From: an uncultured Thermomicrobiales bacterium | GTDB taxonomy: Bacteria > Chloroflexota > Chloroflexia > Thermomicrobiales > Thermomicrobiaceae | DNA length: 28,263 nt | Direction: 5' to 3' | Assembly: GCA_937891245.1 (NCBI GenBank) | Contig: CALAGB010000144.1 | Coordinates: 1 to 28,263, forward strand | Shown here: one piece after another, positions 21,217 through 28,263 of the stretch | Position numbering within the stretch: the first letter of the stretch is position 1 | Layout of the letters: each line of letters opens with the position of its first letter | Notes under the pieces: model-generated | Databases searched by the model: none | The model's input: the letters and a program-made list of their open reading frames with translations, nothing else | What the model was told of the DNA's origin: nothing | Position numbers and translations under genes: made by a program

Positions 21217-21930
21217 ATGAGTCTCGATCTCTTGACGCAAGTTCTCGCAATCATCTTCATCAACGTCATTTTGAGTGGCGATAACGCGCTGGTGATCGGC
21301 ATGGCGTCGCGGACGCTCCCGCCGAGACAGCGGCGCATGGCGATTATTCTGGGCGGTGCCGGGGCGATCGTGTTGCGGATCGTCTTTACGGCCGTCGCGG
21401 CGATTTTCCTCCACGTACCATTGCTCGAGGCAGCCGGTGGCCTCGTCCTCGTTTGGATCGCCTACAGGCTCCTGAACGAAGGCGACGATGCACACGATTT
21501 CCAGTCCGGCGATTCGCTCGTGTCCGCGATTCGAACGATCATCGTGGCCGATGCGGTCATGAGCCTCGATAATATGCTGGCGGTCGCGGGGGCAGCCCAT
21601 GGCAGCATCGAACTGCTCCTCTTTGGCCTGGGTGCGTCGATGCCGTTTATCCTGATCGGGAGTAATTACCTGGCGCGCCTGCTCAACCGCTTCCCGTGGT
21701 TGATGATCGGTGGGGCCGGGGTACTGGCCATCACCGCCGCGAGTATGATCGCTGATGACAAGCTGGTGAAGGGCGCGATCGATGACAGTCTTCACCTGCC
21801 GTTGCTGATCCTTCTTTCGATCGTCGGTCTGGTTATCATCCTGACGCCGACCGTGGTGCACTGGCGGCGCGACCGCCAGGACGCCAACGCGGCAAGCAGT
21901 CGTCAGGCGAGCAGCCAGCATCCGCTGTAG
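21217..21930 (+). CDS. TerC-family integral membrane protein (YjbE/Alx type)
   Basis: 237-aa protein with about seven hydrophobic segments. The signature NVILSGDNALVIGMA lies in helix 1 and the repeat-related VADAVMSLDNMLAVAGAA in the middle. Each has the acidic Asp-Asn pair that in the TerC/YjbE/Alx family is thought to bind manganese or other divalent metal during export. GLGASMPFILIGSNYLARLL and a final helix before a polar C-tail complete it. The ATG at 21217 has GGGAG 4 nt upstream. It is followed after 23 bp by an unknown 89-aa gene on the same strand. Metal export is inferred from the family. Tellurite resistance, the original name, is unlikely to be its physiological role. Confidence 0.88.
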   Translation: MSLDLLTQVLAIIFINVILSGDNALVIGMASRTLPPRQRRMAIILGGAGAIVLRIVFTAVAAIFLHVPLLEAAGGLVLVWIAYRLLNEGDDAHDFQSGDSLVSAIRTIIVADAVMSLDNMLAVAGAAHGSIELLLFGLGASMPFILIGSNYLARLLNRFPWLMIGGAGVLAITAASMIADDKLVKGAIDDSLHLPLLILLSIVGLVIILTPTVVHWRRDRQDANAASSRQASSQHPL

Positions 21931-21953
21931 ATGGTTGAGGACGGTTCGTCGCC

Positions 21954-22223
21954 ATGACACAGAGCTATTTCGAAGAAGTCACGCTATTCGACCTGAGCCG
22001 GATCTACATCGTCGTGCCACGTGAAGATGGGCTCGGCACGATCAACCTGACCGTGGCACAGATGTCGGATCGCCAGTTTCGTGAGTGGTCGAAGGCGAAG
22101 GCCGATCTCGAAGGGGTCAAGATGATCGTGCCGGTGGGCCGAATCGGCCTCGAAACGCGAGTCTACATGCTCAACCGGCTGATCCAGTCCGGTGTCCGCA
22201 TCTACCGCATGCCCGCGATCTAG
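21954..22223 (+). CDS. Hypothetical 89-aa protein downstream of the TerC-family gene
   Basis: No family was recognised. The protein has a beta-rich start (LFDLSRIYIVVPREDGLGTI), an amphipathic middle helix (DRQFREWSKAKADLEG) and a C-terminal segment VKMIVPVGRIGLETRVYMLN followed by RLIQSGVRIYRMP. It looks like a compact cytoplasmic alpha/beta domain without Cys, signal or membrane segments. Coding character is supported by position, 23 bp after the TerC gene on the same strand, and by globular composition. The ribosome site is weak (GAGG about 13 nt before the ATG). It could be a partner or regulator of the transporter, but nothing shows this directly. Confidence 0.7.
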   Translation: MTQSYFEEVTLFDLSRIYIVVPREDGLGTINLTVAQMSDRQFREWSKAKADLEGVKMIVPVGRIGLETRVYMLNRLIQSGVRIYRMPAI

Positions 22224-22277
22224 GACGCTTCGCCAACGGCGAGGCCGAGCCAACCCAACAAACGCAATTACCCTGTC

Positions 22278-22487
22278 GTCATTCCCAGCATCCCGGGGCA
22301 TGCTGAGCCTCCCGGCCACGCTGCGACTCCCCTGTCACTCTGAGCCGCAGCGAAGAGTCTCGTTATCGTCACCCTGACGTTATGTCTGCGGGGAACGTGT
22401 GAGAGATTCTTCGCTGCGGCTCAGAATGACAGACGATGGACCGGGAAGTGACAGGCTATCGAGAGGGGACTCTTCGCTGCTGCTTAG
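22278..22487. repeat. Cluster of GTCAYYCTGAGCCGCAGCGAAG-type palindromic repeats
   Basis: The gap between the 89-aa gene and proline dehydrogenase holds several related units. There is a short hairpin unit CAGCAT...ATGCTG (22286-22305) after GTCATTCC. A full unit GTCACTCTGAGCCGCAGCGA (from 22334, continuing to 22361) and its inverted partner (22403-22430) pair over 28 positions with two mismatches. A partial unit GTCACCCTGACG starts at 22369. A third, diverged copy of the core lies inverted at 22468-22487. Elements of this type recur widely in bacterial genomes and behave like REP/MITE-style palindromes. Short open frames in them are not genes. Confidence 0.75.
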
Positions 22488-23398
22488 CTGCGCGCCAGAT
22501 TCTTCAGGACAAAGAAGAGATTGGCCGGGCGTTCGGCCATACGACGCATGAAGTACGGGTACCACTGGCGGCCGAACGGTGTGTAGACGCGCACGTTGTA
22601 ACCCGCTTTGACAAGCTGTTCCTGTAAATCGCGGCGGATGCCGTAGAGCATCTGGAACTCGAAACGTTCGTTGGGGATGTGATGGCGCGCTACGTAGTCG
22701 CGCGCCGCCTCGATCAGCGTCTCGTCGTGCGTGGCAATCGCCGGATAATTTCCCGCTTCGAGGAGTTGCTCCATCTCACGGCGATAGGCGGCATCGACCG
22801 TCTCTTTGCGTGGGTAGGCAACGGCCGGCGGCTCGGCGTAGGCGCCTTTGACCAAGCGCACGCGCACCTTGCGCTCAATCGCCTTCTCGACATCGAGTCC
22901 GGTACGATAGAGATACGACTGCAAGACGATGCCGACGTGATCTCCAAATTCCTCATGCAGGGCGTAGAAAATCTCGAGCGTGCGCCGGGTATACGCGGCG
23001 CCCTCCATGTCGATACGCACGAAGGTATCGAGGTCGCGGGCGCGTTCGAGCACCGGTCGCAGGTTGGTGTGGCAGAGGTCATCGGAGATATCGAGGCCGA
23101 GCATCGTCAGCTTGAGCGACAGGGTGCTGTTCAGCTTGGCGCTGTCGATGCCGTCGAGCATCGTCAGATACTGCTGTGATGCAGCGGCGGCTTCGGCTTC
23201 GCCGCGGACGTTCTCGCCGAGCGCGTCAAGCGTCACCGAAAGGCCGGCTTCATTCTGGCGCCGCACGACTTCGAGCGCTTCCTCGAACGTTTCGCCGGCC
23301 ACGAAGCGGAGCGCCAGCCCTTTGGATATGCTGTTCTCCCGGACGAGATGGCTGACTTTCTCATTGCCGGCCAGCCCGAGCATGATCGACCTGAGCAT
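22484..23398 (-). CDS. Proline dehydrogenase, monofunctional FAD enzyme
   Basis: 304-aa TIM-barrel flavoenzyme that oxidises proline to pyrroline-5-carboxylate and passes electrons to the quinone pool. Motifs in order are TLDALGENV, LKLTMLGLDIS with Lys96, RIDMEG with Asp130, VLQSYLYRT, RLVKGAYAEP, ATHDE, EFQMLYGIR and the substrate-binding tail YTPFGRQWYPYFMRRMAERP with Tyr282 and Arg285/Arg286. Length matches stand-alone bacterial enzymes rather than the PutA fusion. The ATG at 23396-23398 is kept, though its ribosome site (AAAGG) is about 15 nt away; Met6 is an alternative with AGG closer. A TGCTAAACT extended -10 lies at 23448-23456 on the minus strand. The stop codon lies inside a diverged repeat copy. 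No P5C dehydrogenase is nearby. Confidence 0.93.
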   Translation of the reverse strand: MLRSIMLGLAGNEKVSHLVRENSISKGLALRFVAGETFEEALEVVRRQNEAGLSVTLDALGENVRGEAEAAAASQQYLTMLDGIDSAKLNSTLSLKLTMLGLDISDDLCHTNLRPVLERARDLDTFVRIDMEGAAYTRRTLEIFYALHEEFGDHVGIVLQSYLYRTGLDVEKAIERKVRVRLVKGAYAEPPAVAYPRKETVDAAYRREMEQLLEAGNYPAIATHDETLIEAARDYVARHHIPNERFEFQMLYGIRRDLQEQLVKAGYNVRVYTPFGRQWYPYFMRRMAERPANLFFVLKNLARS

Positions 23399-23509
23399 CG
23401 TTGAACGCCGGTTCCTTTCCTATGACGCGAGTGCGCGCCTCATTCGCAGTTTAGCACGCGAACAGCACGCGCTCGTGGAGCGAACGTCGCATACGAACAT
23501 CAGTTCGGA

Positions 23510-23515
23510 TAGAAT
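23510..23515 (+). promoter_or_regulatory. Candidate -10 box of the HD hydrolase gene
   Basis: TAGAAT matches the sigma-70 -10 consensus at five of six positions and lies 36 bp before the ATG of the HD-domain gene. The sequence at the expected -35 position (TCGCAT) is poor, so this is tentative. Confidence 0.3.
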
Positions 23516-23551
23516 TGGTGGATTGAAAACGACGCCCGAGCGTGAGGTCGC

Positions 23552-24853
23552 ATGGCAGATCGCATCGTCACCCAGATCCGTGACAGTCTCTATGACCTGA
23601 TCCCGCTGTCGGCGGCGGGTGTCGCGCTGATCGAAACCGCGGAATTCTTACGGCTCGATCGCATTCAGCAACTCGGCTTCGTTAGCAAGGTCTGGCCCGG
23701 TGCCAAGCATTCGCGCTTCGAACATTCACTCGGCGTTTACTTCCTCATGCGAGAGGCGTTGGCCGCGCTACAGCGTGTGTACGGGCCGGATTGGGTGAGT
23801 GACCAAGCACGACGAACCGCGTCGGCCGCGGCGCTCCTGCACGACATCGGCCACTATCCGTTTAGCCATGCCATCGAGGAGCTTGGCCCACCCGTCCTCT
23901 CGCACGAGGAGGTGGGTCGGAGCATTATCGAGCAGGGCGACATCGCCGCCATCTTGACGAACGTCTGGCAGGTCGATCCGTCGCGGGTGGCCAATTTCAT
24001 CAACCCGCGGGGCGAGTTGCCCGACGAGGATCGACTGCTGCGTGGTCTGTTGAGCGGCGCGCTCGACGTCGACAAACTCGATTACCTGCCGCGCGACGCG
24101 CGTAACTGCAACGTGCCGTACGGTGGGGTCGATACGCCGCGCCTGCTCGGCGCGCTACGGGTGGCTGAGATCGAGGGACGGCAACAGATCGTCGTTAGCG
24201 ACAAGGGGATCAGTCCACTCTACTCGTTAATCAACGCCCGGCAGGAGATGTTCGATAACGTCTACTGGCACCACACGAACCGCGCCTGCATGGTGATGCT
24301 GCTGCGCGCCGTGCAGGACGCACTGCTGGCCGGTTGCCTGTCCTCGGATTCGCTGACCCGACATGATGACAGTTCGCTGACGCAGCTTCTCAGCACCGAT
24401 GCCATGCCGGATTCGACACGCGAGCTGATCGGGGCCTTGCAGACGCGGCGTCTCCACAAGCGCGCGGTCGAAATCAGCGCGCGTGCCGGAGACCTCTTCG
24501 GGCACCTCAATGCGCTCTACCGCGATCCCAACCGGCGTCGCGCCGTTGAGCTTGGCATCGCACGACAGCTGGAAGCCGACCTCGGCTGCCCGGTTGCGTC
24601 GCACGAAGTCTTGATCGACATCCCGAAGCCGGAGCGCTGGCGGACCGACGTCTGGGTCAGCTTCGATCGGCCACCAGTCGGCTTCCAGAGGCTGATGCCG
24701 TGGGTCGACGTCGTTGGTCTCGGCGACGAGGACCTGAAGCGCTACGAAGAGCACCGCCGGGTCATCCGCATCGTCACGACCGAACGGTTGCGAGCAACCG
24801 TCCGGCGCGACTGGGAGCGTCTGCTGTACCCGCTGATCGGAGGCGCGTTCTAG
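23552..24853 (+). CDS. HD-domain phosphohydrolase, SAMHD1-like
   Basis: 433-aa metal-dependent hydrolase of the HD superfamily. The metal site is visible as SRFEHSLGVY (His57), LLHDIGHYPFSH (His97, Asp98, His101) and SGALDVDKLDYLPRDARNC (Asp174), exactly the H..HD..D pattern and context of SAMHD1-type dNTP triphosphohydrolases. YGGVDTPRLL and RQEMFDNVYWHHTNRA are further shared blocks. Likely activity is dNTP or another phosphoester hydrolysis in nucleotide homeostasis. The C-terminal 140 residues are less conserved. The ATG at 23552 has GAGG 4 nt upstream. It diverges from proline dehydrogenase and converges with the DUF922 gene, with only 6 bp between stops. A phage-defence role has been shown for some dNTPases but is not indicated by the neighbours. 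Confidence 0.88.
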   Translation: MADRIVTQIRDSLYDLIPLSAAGVALIETAEFLRLDRIQQLGFVSKVWPGAKHSRFEHSLGVYFLMREALAALQRVYGPDWVSDQARRTASAAALLHDIGHYPFSHAIEELGPPVLSHEEVGRSIIEQGDIAAILTNVWQVDPSRVANFINPRGELPDEDRLLRGLLSGALDVDKLDYLPRDARNCNVPYGGVDTPRLLGALRVAEIEGRQQIVVSDKGISPLYSLINARQEMFDNVYWHHTNRACMVMLLRAVQDALLAGCLSSDSLTRHDDSSLTQLLSTDAMPDSTRELIGALQTRRLHKRAVEISARAGDLFGHLNALYRDPNRRRAVELGIARQLEADLGCPVASHEVLIDIPKPERWRTDVWVSFDRPPVGFQRLMPWVDVVGLGDEDLKRYEEHRRVIRIVTTERLRATVRRDWERLLYPLIGGAF

Positions 24854-24859
24854 GGCGGC

Positions 24860-26308
24860 CTACGGCCAGACGGCACCCTGGGTCGCACCATGATTGGTGT
24901 CGATGTCGTACTGGTCGCTGATCTGCTGGATCACATTGATCGCGGATTGCGCGGCAGCTGCCGCGTTGGCGCACGATGCAGCGGCGATCGCATCTCGAAC
25001 GTTCGGCGCGTTCTGGATCACCCGGACAGCGTGCCCATCCTCATGTGTGGCGAGCGCTTGGGTAAACGTTGTCCAACGGTCAACCAGACCGGGTGCCGCG
25101 TTGGCGGGCGGTGTCCAGTGCGGAAACGCGATCGTGATGCTGTAGGTGATTTGTACGTTGGTTGGGTGGCAGACGCCGCCTGTTGTCGTCTGATTCCAGC
25201 TCCAGTGGAACTGCCAGGAAGTATTCGCGGCGAACTCGGCGCCGGCCTGAGCCATGCCCGCGCGAAGCTCGTCGTCCGTCGACCCATGCACCTCGTAATA
25301 CTGGAAATTGGCGTGCTGGAACGTCAGCGAGCCGATCGTCGCGGCGGTTGGCGCCGGGTCTTGTACGACATTGGCGTTCGCTGGCGACGACGTGATCGTG
25401 ATTTCCGGCGGATTCGAGGTGGCCGACTGCGGCAGCGCCATCTTGCCGTAGCGCCACTGATAGTAGTGAAGCCCGACGTTGCCCGCTTCGACCGTCCAAC
25501 CATCCGGGTTGCTCGGAGTATAGGTGAGCACGCGCCGCTCGAACACCTGGACGAGAACCTGCTTCTGCACGCCGCCGACCAGCACATTGGTCCAGTAGGG
25601 CTCGGTCAGCGGGTAGCCGGTGGCGTAGAACGGATTCTCAAAGAGTTTCGCGGTAACGTACTTGCCACTCTGAGAGACGGTGCCGTTGCTGTTCATGAAC
25701 TGCCAGAAGACCGACGCGACCGTGTGCTGGGTCGGCGATCCGCCATCGACCGCCGTCACATCGTACCGCGCAAGCTGCTGGTTTGTGCCGATATTCCCAG
25801 CGCGGTTGACGGTCTGAATAATCGTCCAGCCGTTGGGAGTCGCTCCGGCGTTCATCAGCGTGTTGAACGTGGAATAGGTCGGTCCGTTCGGATCGCCGGC
25901 GTCTCCGGCGACGTTGATTTGAGCCGGCCGGCGCGACTGGAACGTGTCGTCGCCCGTTTGCATTTGACCGGTGATCAACTCTTTCGCGAGGAGGCCATTG
26001 GTAACGTACCAAACCGAGGATGTGTCGCCATTCGGGTGGGTGATTTCCATCCGCGTCTTATCGAAATACTGCACCTCGCGTTGGCCGTTCGGTGACTGCG
26101 CGTACGATTCCGAGAATGGCGCACCGTCGGCGGATGGTCCCCACATCCAGGTCCGGTTCACCTGCTTGGCCGCGACGGGCTGGTCGTCATGTGCCCAAAC
26201 GTTGCCGAAATACGCTCCGGTGTTCGCTGACGCGGCGACCGGCATGACACTGGCGAGCCACAAACCGGCCATCGCGATGGCCGCCGAAACCTGGGCGATT
26301 CTCCCCAA
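24860..26308 (-). CDS. Secreted DUF922-type zincin-like protein with an N-terminal Chloroflexota module
   Basis: 482-aa exported protein. Residues 1-27 form a Sec signal peptide ending VAASA. Residues of about 35-290 contain a repeat-poor beta domain ending VKLFENPFYATGYPLTEPYW-like text, VFERRVLTYTPSNPDGW and GLHYYQWRYG, a module recurrent in Chloroflexota extracellular proteins. After a Pro/Ala linker, residues of about 325-430 resemble DUF922. They have YYEVHGSTDDELRAGM, WSWNQTTTGGVCHPTNVQIT, FPHWTPP and THEDGHAVR, in which His422-Glu423-x-x-His426 is a zinc metallopeptidase-type motif. A role in extracellular proteolysis is plausible but unproven for the family. The start is TTG at 26306-26308 with GGGAGG 8 nt upstream. 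It is apparently monocistronic. Confidence 0.82.
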   Translation of the reverse strand: MGRIAQVSAAIAMAGLWLASVMPVAASANTGAYFGNVWAHDDQPVAAKQVNRTWMWGPSADGAPFSESYAQSPNGQREVQYFDKTRMEITHPNGDTSSVWYVTNGLLAKELITGQMQTGDDTFQSRRPAQINVAGDAGDPNGPTYSTFNTLMNAGATPNGWTIIQTVNRAGNIGTNQQLARYDVTAVDGGSPTQHTVASVFWQFMNSNGTVSQSGKYVTAKLFENPFYATGYPLTEPYWTNVLVGGVQKQVLVQVFERRVLTYTPSNPDGWTVEAGNVGLHYYQWRYGKMALPQSATSNPPEITITSSPANANVVQDPAPTAATIGSLTFQHANFQYYEVHGSTDDELRAGMAQAGAEFAANTSWQFHWSWNQTTTGGVCHPTNVQITYSITIAFPHWTPPANAAPGLVDRWTTFTQALATHEDGHAVRVIQNAPNVRDAIAAASCANAAAAAQSAINVIQQISDQYDIDTNHGATQGAVWP

Positions 26309-26556
26309 TATCGGAACCTCCCGTACCGCGAAAATCCGTGTCTCGTAGACACCGATTGATCTTTCCGCGTTTTGGCGGTCGGTTCAACACAGTATTTGTC
26401 GGTACTCCTAGTGCTTTCTTCCTAGACCGACGATTGTTAGGACCGTGGTACTGGGAATCGGCGCGAAAACGCGATGTAGACGCAAAAAATGCGCCGCGCG
26501 CGAAGCGCTCGGACGGATGCCGGGCGTCGGTTTAGGGGAGCGGTTGGGAGGCGGCT

Positions 26557-26976
26557 TTAGGAGACGGCCGCGCCGGCCGTTTGATTCACGAGTGCATGTT
26601 CTTTGATCAACGCCTCGGCCTGCTGCGGGGTGAGTCCACGCAGGCTGCCGGCAAACTGCTTGTTTTGAGTATAGAGCCGGATGTCGAAACCGGTGGCTTC
26701 GTCTCGCTCGGCTGCTGCCCAGAAGTCATAGAGATTCGGTAGGAAGCTGAAGCCGGTCGCCTCGACTCGAAACAGCGCCACGCCGCGACCCTCGAGGTAG
26801 GCGAGTGGCTCGCCGAACCAAACGCGGGCATCGCCGGTCGATTCAATCGCCGCTTTGATTTCGTCGTAGTGATGCGGCACCGAGCGGAGCGTGAAGAGCC
26901 AGGCGCTGGCCATCTCGGGCGTATCGCGCTTCGGCTGAACCGGAGACCACTTTTGCTTGCGCCAGAAGTTGTACAT
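26557..26976 (-). CDS. Hypothetical 139-aa soluble protein
   Basis: No family was recognised. The protein starts MYNFWRKQKWSP and has mixed alpha/beta character: SAWLFTLRSVPHHYDEIKAA, VWFGEPLAYLEGRGVALFRV, FSFLPNLYDFWAAAERDEAT, then a C-terminal helix LTPQQAEALIKEHALVNQ. It lacks cysteines, signal peptide and membrane segments and should be cytoplasmic. The ATG at 26974-26976 is well supported by GGAGGGG 7 nt upstream. It lies between the DUF922 gene (about 250 bp away, same strand) and the divergent methionine aminopeptidase gene, and is probably transcribed alone. Globular composition and a good ribosome site argue for a real gene, but its function is unknown. Confidence 0.72.
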   Translation of the reverse strand: MYNFWRKQKWSPVQPKRDTPEMASAWLFTLRSVPHHYDEIKAAIESTGDARVWFGEPLAYLEGRGVALFRVEATGFSFLPNLYDFWAAAERDEATGFDIRLYTQNKQFAGSLRGLTPQQAEALIKEHALVNQTAGAAVS

Positions 26977-27077
26977 GTCGTCGCCCCTCCAGGTTCATCC
27001 GCTGCATCCGCGTTCCTCAAGCGATGCGCACTTCGCATTGTACGTGAGGCAGCCTGGCGCGTCACGTTTCGGCGGCG

Positions 27078-27105
27078 TTGGGATCGCAAAAAGGCGTGGT
27101 AGACT
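27078..27105 (+). promoter_or_regulatory. Candidate promoter of methionine aminopeptidase
   Basis: TTGGGA (27078-27083) and TAGACT (27100-27105) are 16 nt apart, and TGG immediately before the latter makes an extended -10. Transcription would start near 27112, about 65 nt before the GTG start codon. Confidence 0.4.
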
Positions 27106-27177
27106 AGGGCACTGTTGGGCGATTTGCCCTGGCCCCGCTTTCAATTCGGTGAGTGGGGAGACGAAAGAGAAACGACG

Positions 27178-27930
27178 GTGAGCATTCAACTCAAACGACC
27201 GGAGCAGCTCCAGACGATGCGCGATGCCGGTCGCATTGTCGCTGAGACGCTGCACATTTTGAAAGCCGAAGTACGACCGGGCATCACGACCGGGGAAATC
27301 GACGCGATCGCCGAGAAGAACATTCGGCGGCACGGCGCGGTCCCATCGTTCAAGCATTACCGGGGCTTTCCGGCGTCGACCTGCATTTCGGTCAACGACG
27401 AAGTCGTCCACGGCATCCCCGGCAAACGGGTGCTGAACGACGGCGACATCGTCAGCATCGATACCGGTGCCCGTTATCGAGGCTATCACGGCGACGCCAC
27501 CATCACCGTCCCGGTCGGCACGATCAGTGATGAGACCGCGCAACTTGTGCGCGTCTGCTACGAATCGCTCGATCTCGGGATCGCGGCGGCTCAAGTCGGC
27601 CATCATCTGACTGACATCTCGTCGGTCATCCAGGACTACGTCGAAGCCGCCGGTTTCGCGGTCGTGCGCGATCTCTACGGTCATGGTATCGGCCGCGCGC
27701 TCCACGAAGAGCCGATGCTGCCGCACTACGGACCGCCCGGTCATGGACCCGTCCTGCGTTCCGGCATGGTGATCACCATCGAGCCGATGATCGTCGCCGG
27801 TAATCCCGCGACGCAGACGCTGCGTGATAACTGGACGGTCGTCACGCTCGACGGCTCCTGGGCGGCACAATTCGAGCACACCGTCGCCATCACCGAAGAC
27901 GGACCGGAAGTTCTGACGAGCTTCCCGTAG
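27178..27930 (+). CDS. map: Methionine aminopeptidase, type I
   Basis: 250-aa metalloenzyme that removes the initiator methionine from nascent proteins in the cytoplasm. The five metal ligands are visible: Asp95 (SIDTGARYRG), Asp106 (YHGDATI), His169 (LYGHGIGR), Glu202 (TIEPMI) and Glu233 (QFEHT). His78 in NDEVVHGIP is the conserved substrate-site histidine. The start is read as GTG at 27178-27180, giving SIQLKRPEQLQTMRDAGRIV after the initiator as in the family. A longer in-frame reading from 27115 adds a stretch without similarity. The ribosome site is weak (AGAGAAA). It is preceded by its own extended -10 promoter and converges with an EamA gene only 13 bp downstream. Confidence 0.95.
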   Translation: MSIQLKRPEQLQTMRDAGRIVAETLHILKAEVRPGITTGEIDAIAEKNIRRHGAVPSFKHYRGFPASTCISVNDEVVHGIPGKRVLNDGDIVSIDTGARYRGYHGDATITVPVGTISDETAQLVRVCYESLDLGIAAAQVGHHLTDISSVIQDYVEAAGFAVVRDLYGHGIGRALHEEPMLPHYGPPGHGPVLRSGMVITIEPMIVAGNPATQTLRDNWTVVTLDGSWAAQFEHTVAITEDGPEVLTSFP

Positions 27931-27943
27931 GGTAGGCGGAACG

Positions 27944-28263
27944 TTAGAGCAGGCGCCGGTCGGGGGTGAGGGCTGCCGGCTTGCTCCGGCGCCGGATGCG
28001 CGTGGCAATTCCGAGACCGGCCAGGATGAGGGCGACGCCGAGGATTGTGCGCGGTCCGACCGCTTCATTGAGCAAGAGCCAGCCCCAGAAGACTCCGACC
28101 ACCGGGATCAAATAGGTTCCAAACGAGGCGGTCGTCGCTCCGACGGCCGCGATCAGTTGATAATAAAGAACGTAGGCGACGCCGGAACTGAGCGCGCCGA
28201 GCGCGAGCCAGGCGGCGGCGCGTGTGAGCGTCAGGTGCGTCGAAGCGACGTCGCCGAAGAGCA
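27944..28263 (-). CDS. EamA-family transporter, C-terminal part (5' end cut by window)
   Basis: About 106 C-terminal residues of a drug/metabolite-type transporter run off the right edge of the window. The protein reads ALGALSSGVAYVLYYQLIAA, then VGATTASFGTYLIPVVGVFW and GWLLLNEAVGPRTILGVALI followed by LAGLGIATRIRRR. These are the last three or four membrane segments of an EamA repeat, with the typical LIPVVGVFWGWLLLNE box and a basic tail. The stop (TAA) is at 27944-27946. It belongs to a different branch from the EamA gene at 16350-17216. Substrate unknown. Confidence 0.88.
   Translation of the reverse strand, partial: LFGDVASTHLTLTRAAAWLALGALSSGVAYVLYYQLIAAVGATTASFGTYLIPVVGVFWGWLLLNEAVGPRTILGVALILAGLGIATRIRRRSKPAALTPDRRLL

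Noticed and set aside
22380..22565. 61-aa open frame in the repeat cluster
   Set aside because: It is translated from the palindromic repeat itself (SRSEESL-type text), a well-known source of false small genes.
24890..26095. 401-aa open frame on the plus strand opposite the DUF922 gene
   Set aside because: It has no domain-like motifs and lies wholly within the well-supported secreted protein gene; high GC gives long antisense frames.
26995..28068. 357-aa minus-strand open frame opposite methionine aminopeptidase
   Set aside because: The plus strand encodes an unmistakable methionine aminopeptidase with all metal ligands; the opposite frame shows only mirror composition.
1..28263. tRNA, rRNA, prophage or intact insertion sequence
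   Set aside because: All intergenic stretches were read for T-loop, rRNA, transposase and integrase signals and none was found.

Overview
The window is about 60% GC, densely coded and bacterial. The best guess is a Chloroflexota genome, probably of the Thermomicrobia/Sphaerobacter type. The evidence is a Tat-exported protein with a long Pro-Thr/Ser linker and duplicated carbohydrate-binding-like domains, a DUF922 protein carrying an N-terminal module typical of Chloroflexota secreted proteins, a stand-alone nitroreductase resembling the F420-biosynthesis domain of FbiB, many TTG and GTG starts, and an interspersed GTCAYYCTGA-type repeat. The assignment rests on protein style and was not tested by search. 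No rRNA, tRNA, CRISPR array, prophage or intact insertion sequence was seen.

Layout. (1) 1-5524, minus strand: an apparent operon ggt-like, PLP-dependent desulfhydrase/deaminase, Tat lipoprotein peptide-binding protein, DppB-type permease (cut by the window edge). It lies behind a near-consensus sigma-70 promoter with a leader of about 260 nt, and there are stem-loops in each junction. (2) 5786-8605, plus: a large Tat-exported N,N-dimethylformamidase-beta-like protein. (3) 8652-12677: a small membrane peptide, an aminotransferase and a second ggt-like gene (divergent), and an FbiB-C-like nitroreductase. (4) 12880-16151: a Cys-rich small protein behind a palindromic operator, then a minus-strand set DedA - polyprenol-phosphate mannose synthase-like GT2 - possible glycosyltransferase, and a coiled-coil small protein. 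(5) 16350-21033, minus: three tandem M20 amidohydrolases of identical length (418 aa) followed by an EamA exporter. (6) 21217-28263: TerC-family membrane protein plus an unknown 89-aa protein, a repeat cluster, proline dehydrogenase, a SAMHD1-like HD hydrolase, a secreted DUF922 zincin-like protein, an unknown 139-aa protein, methionine aminopeptidase and the end of another EamA transporter.

Taken together, much of the window suits a scavenger of peptides and amino-acid conjugates. It offers uptake (peptide ABC transporter), opening of gamma-glutamyl or other amide bonds (two Ntn hydrolases), deacylation (three M20 enzymes), conversion of the amino acids (PLP desulfhydrase/deaminase, aminotransferase, proline dehydrogenase) and efflux (two EamA proteins). 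This integration is inference. The gene order and the family motifs are what the sequence shows directly.
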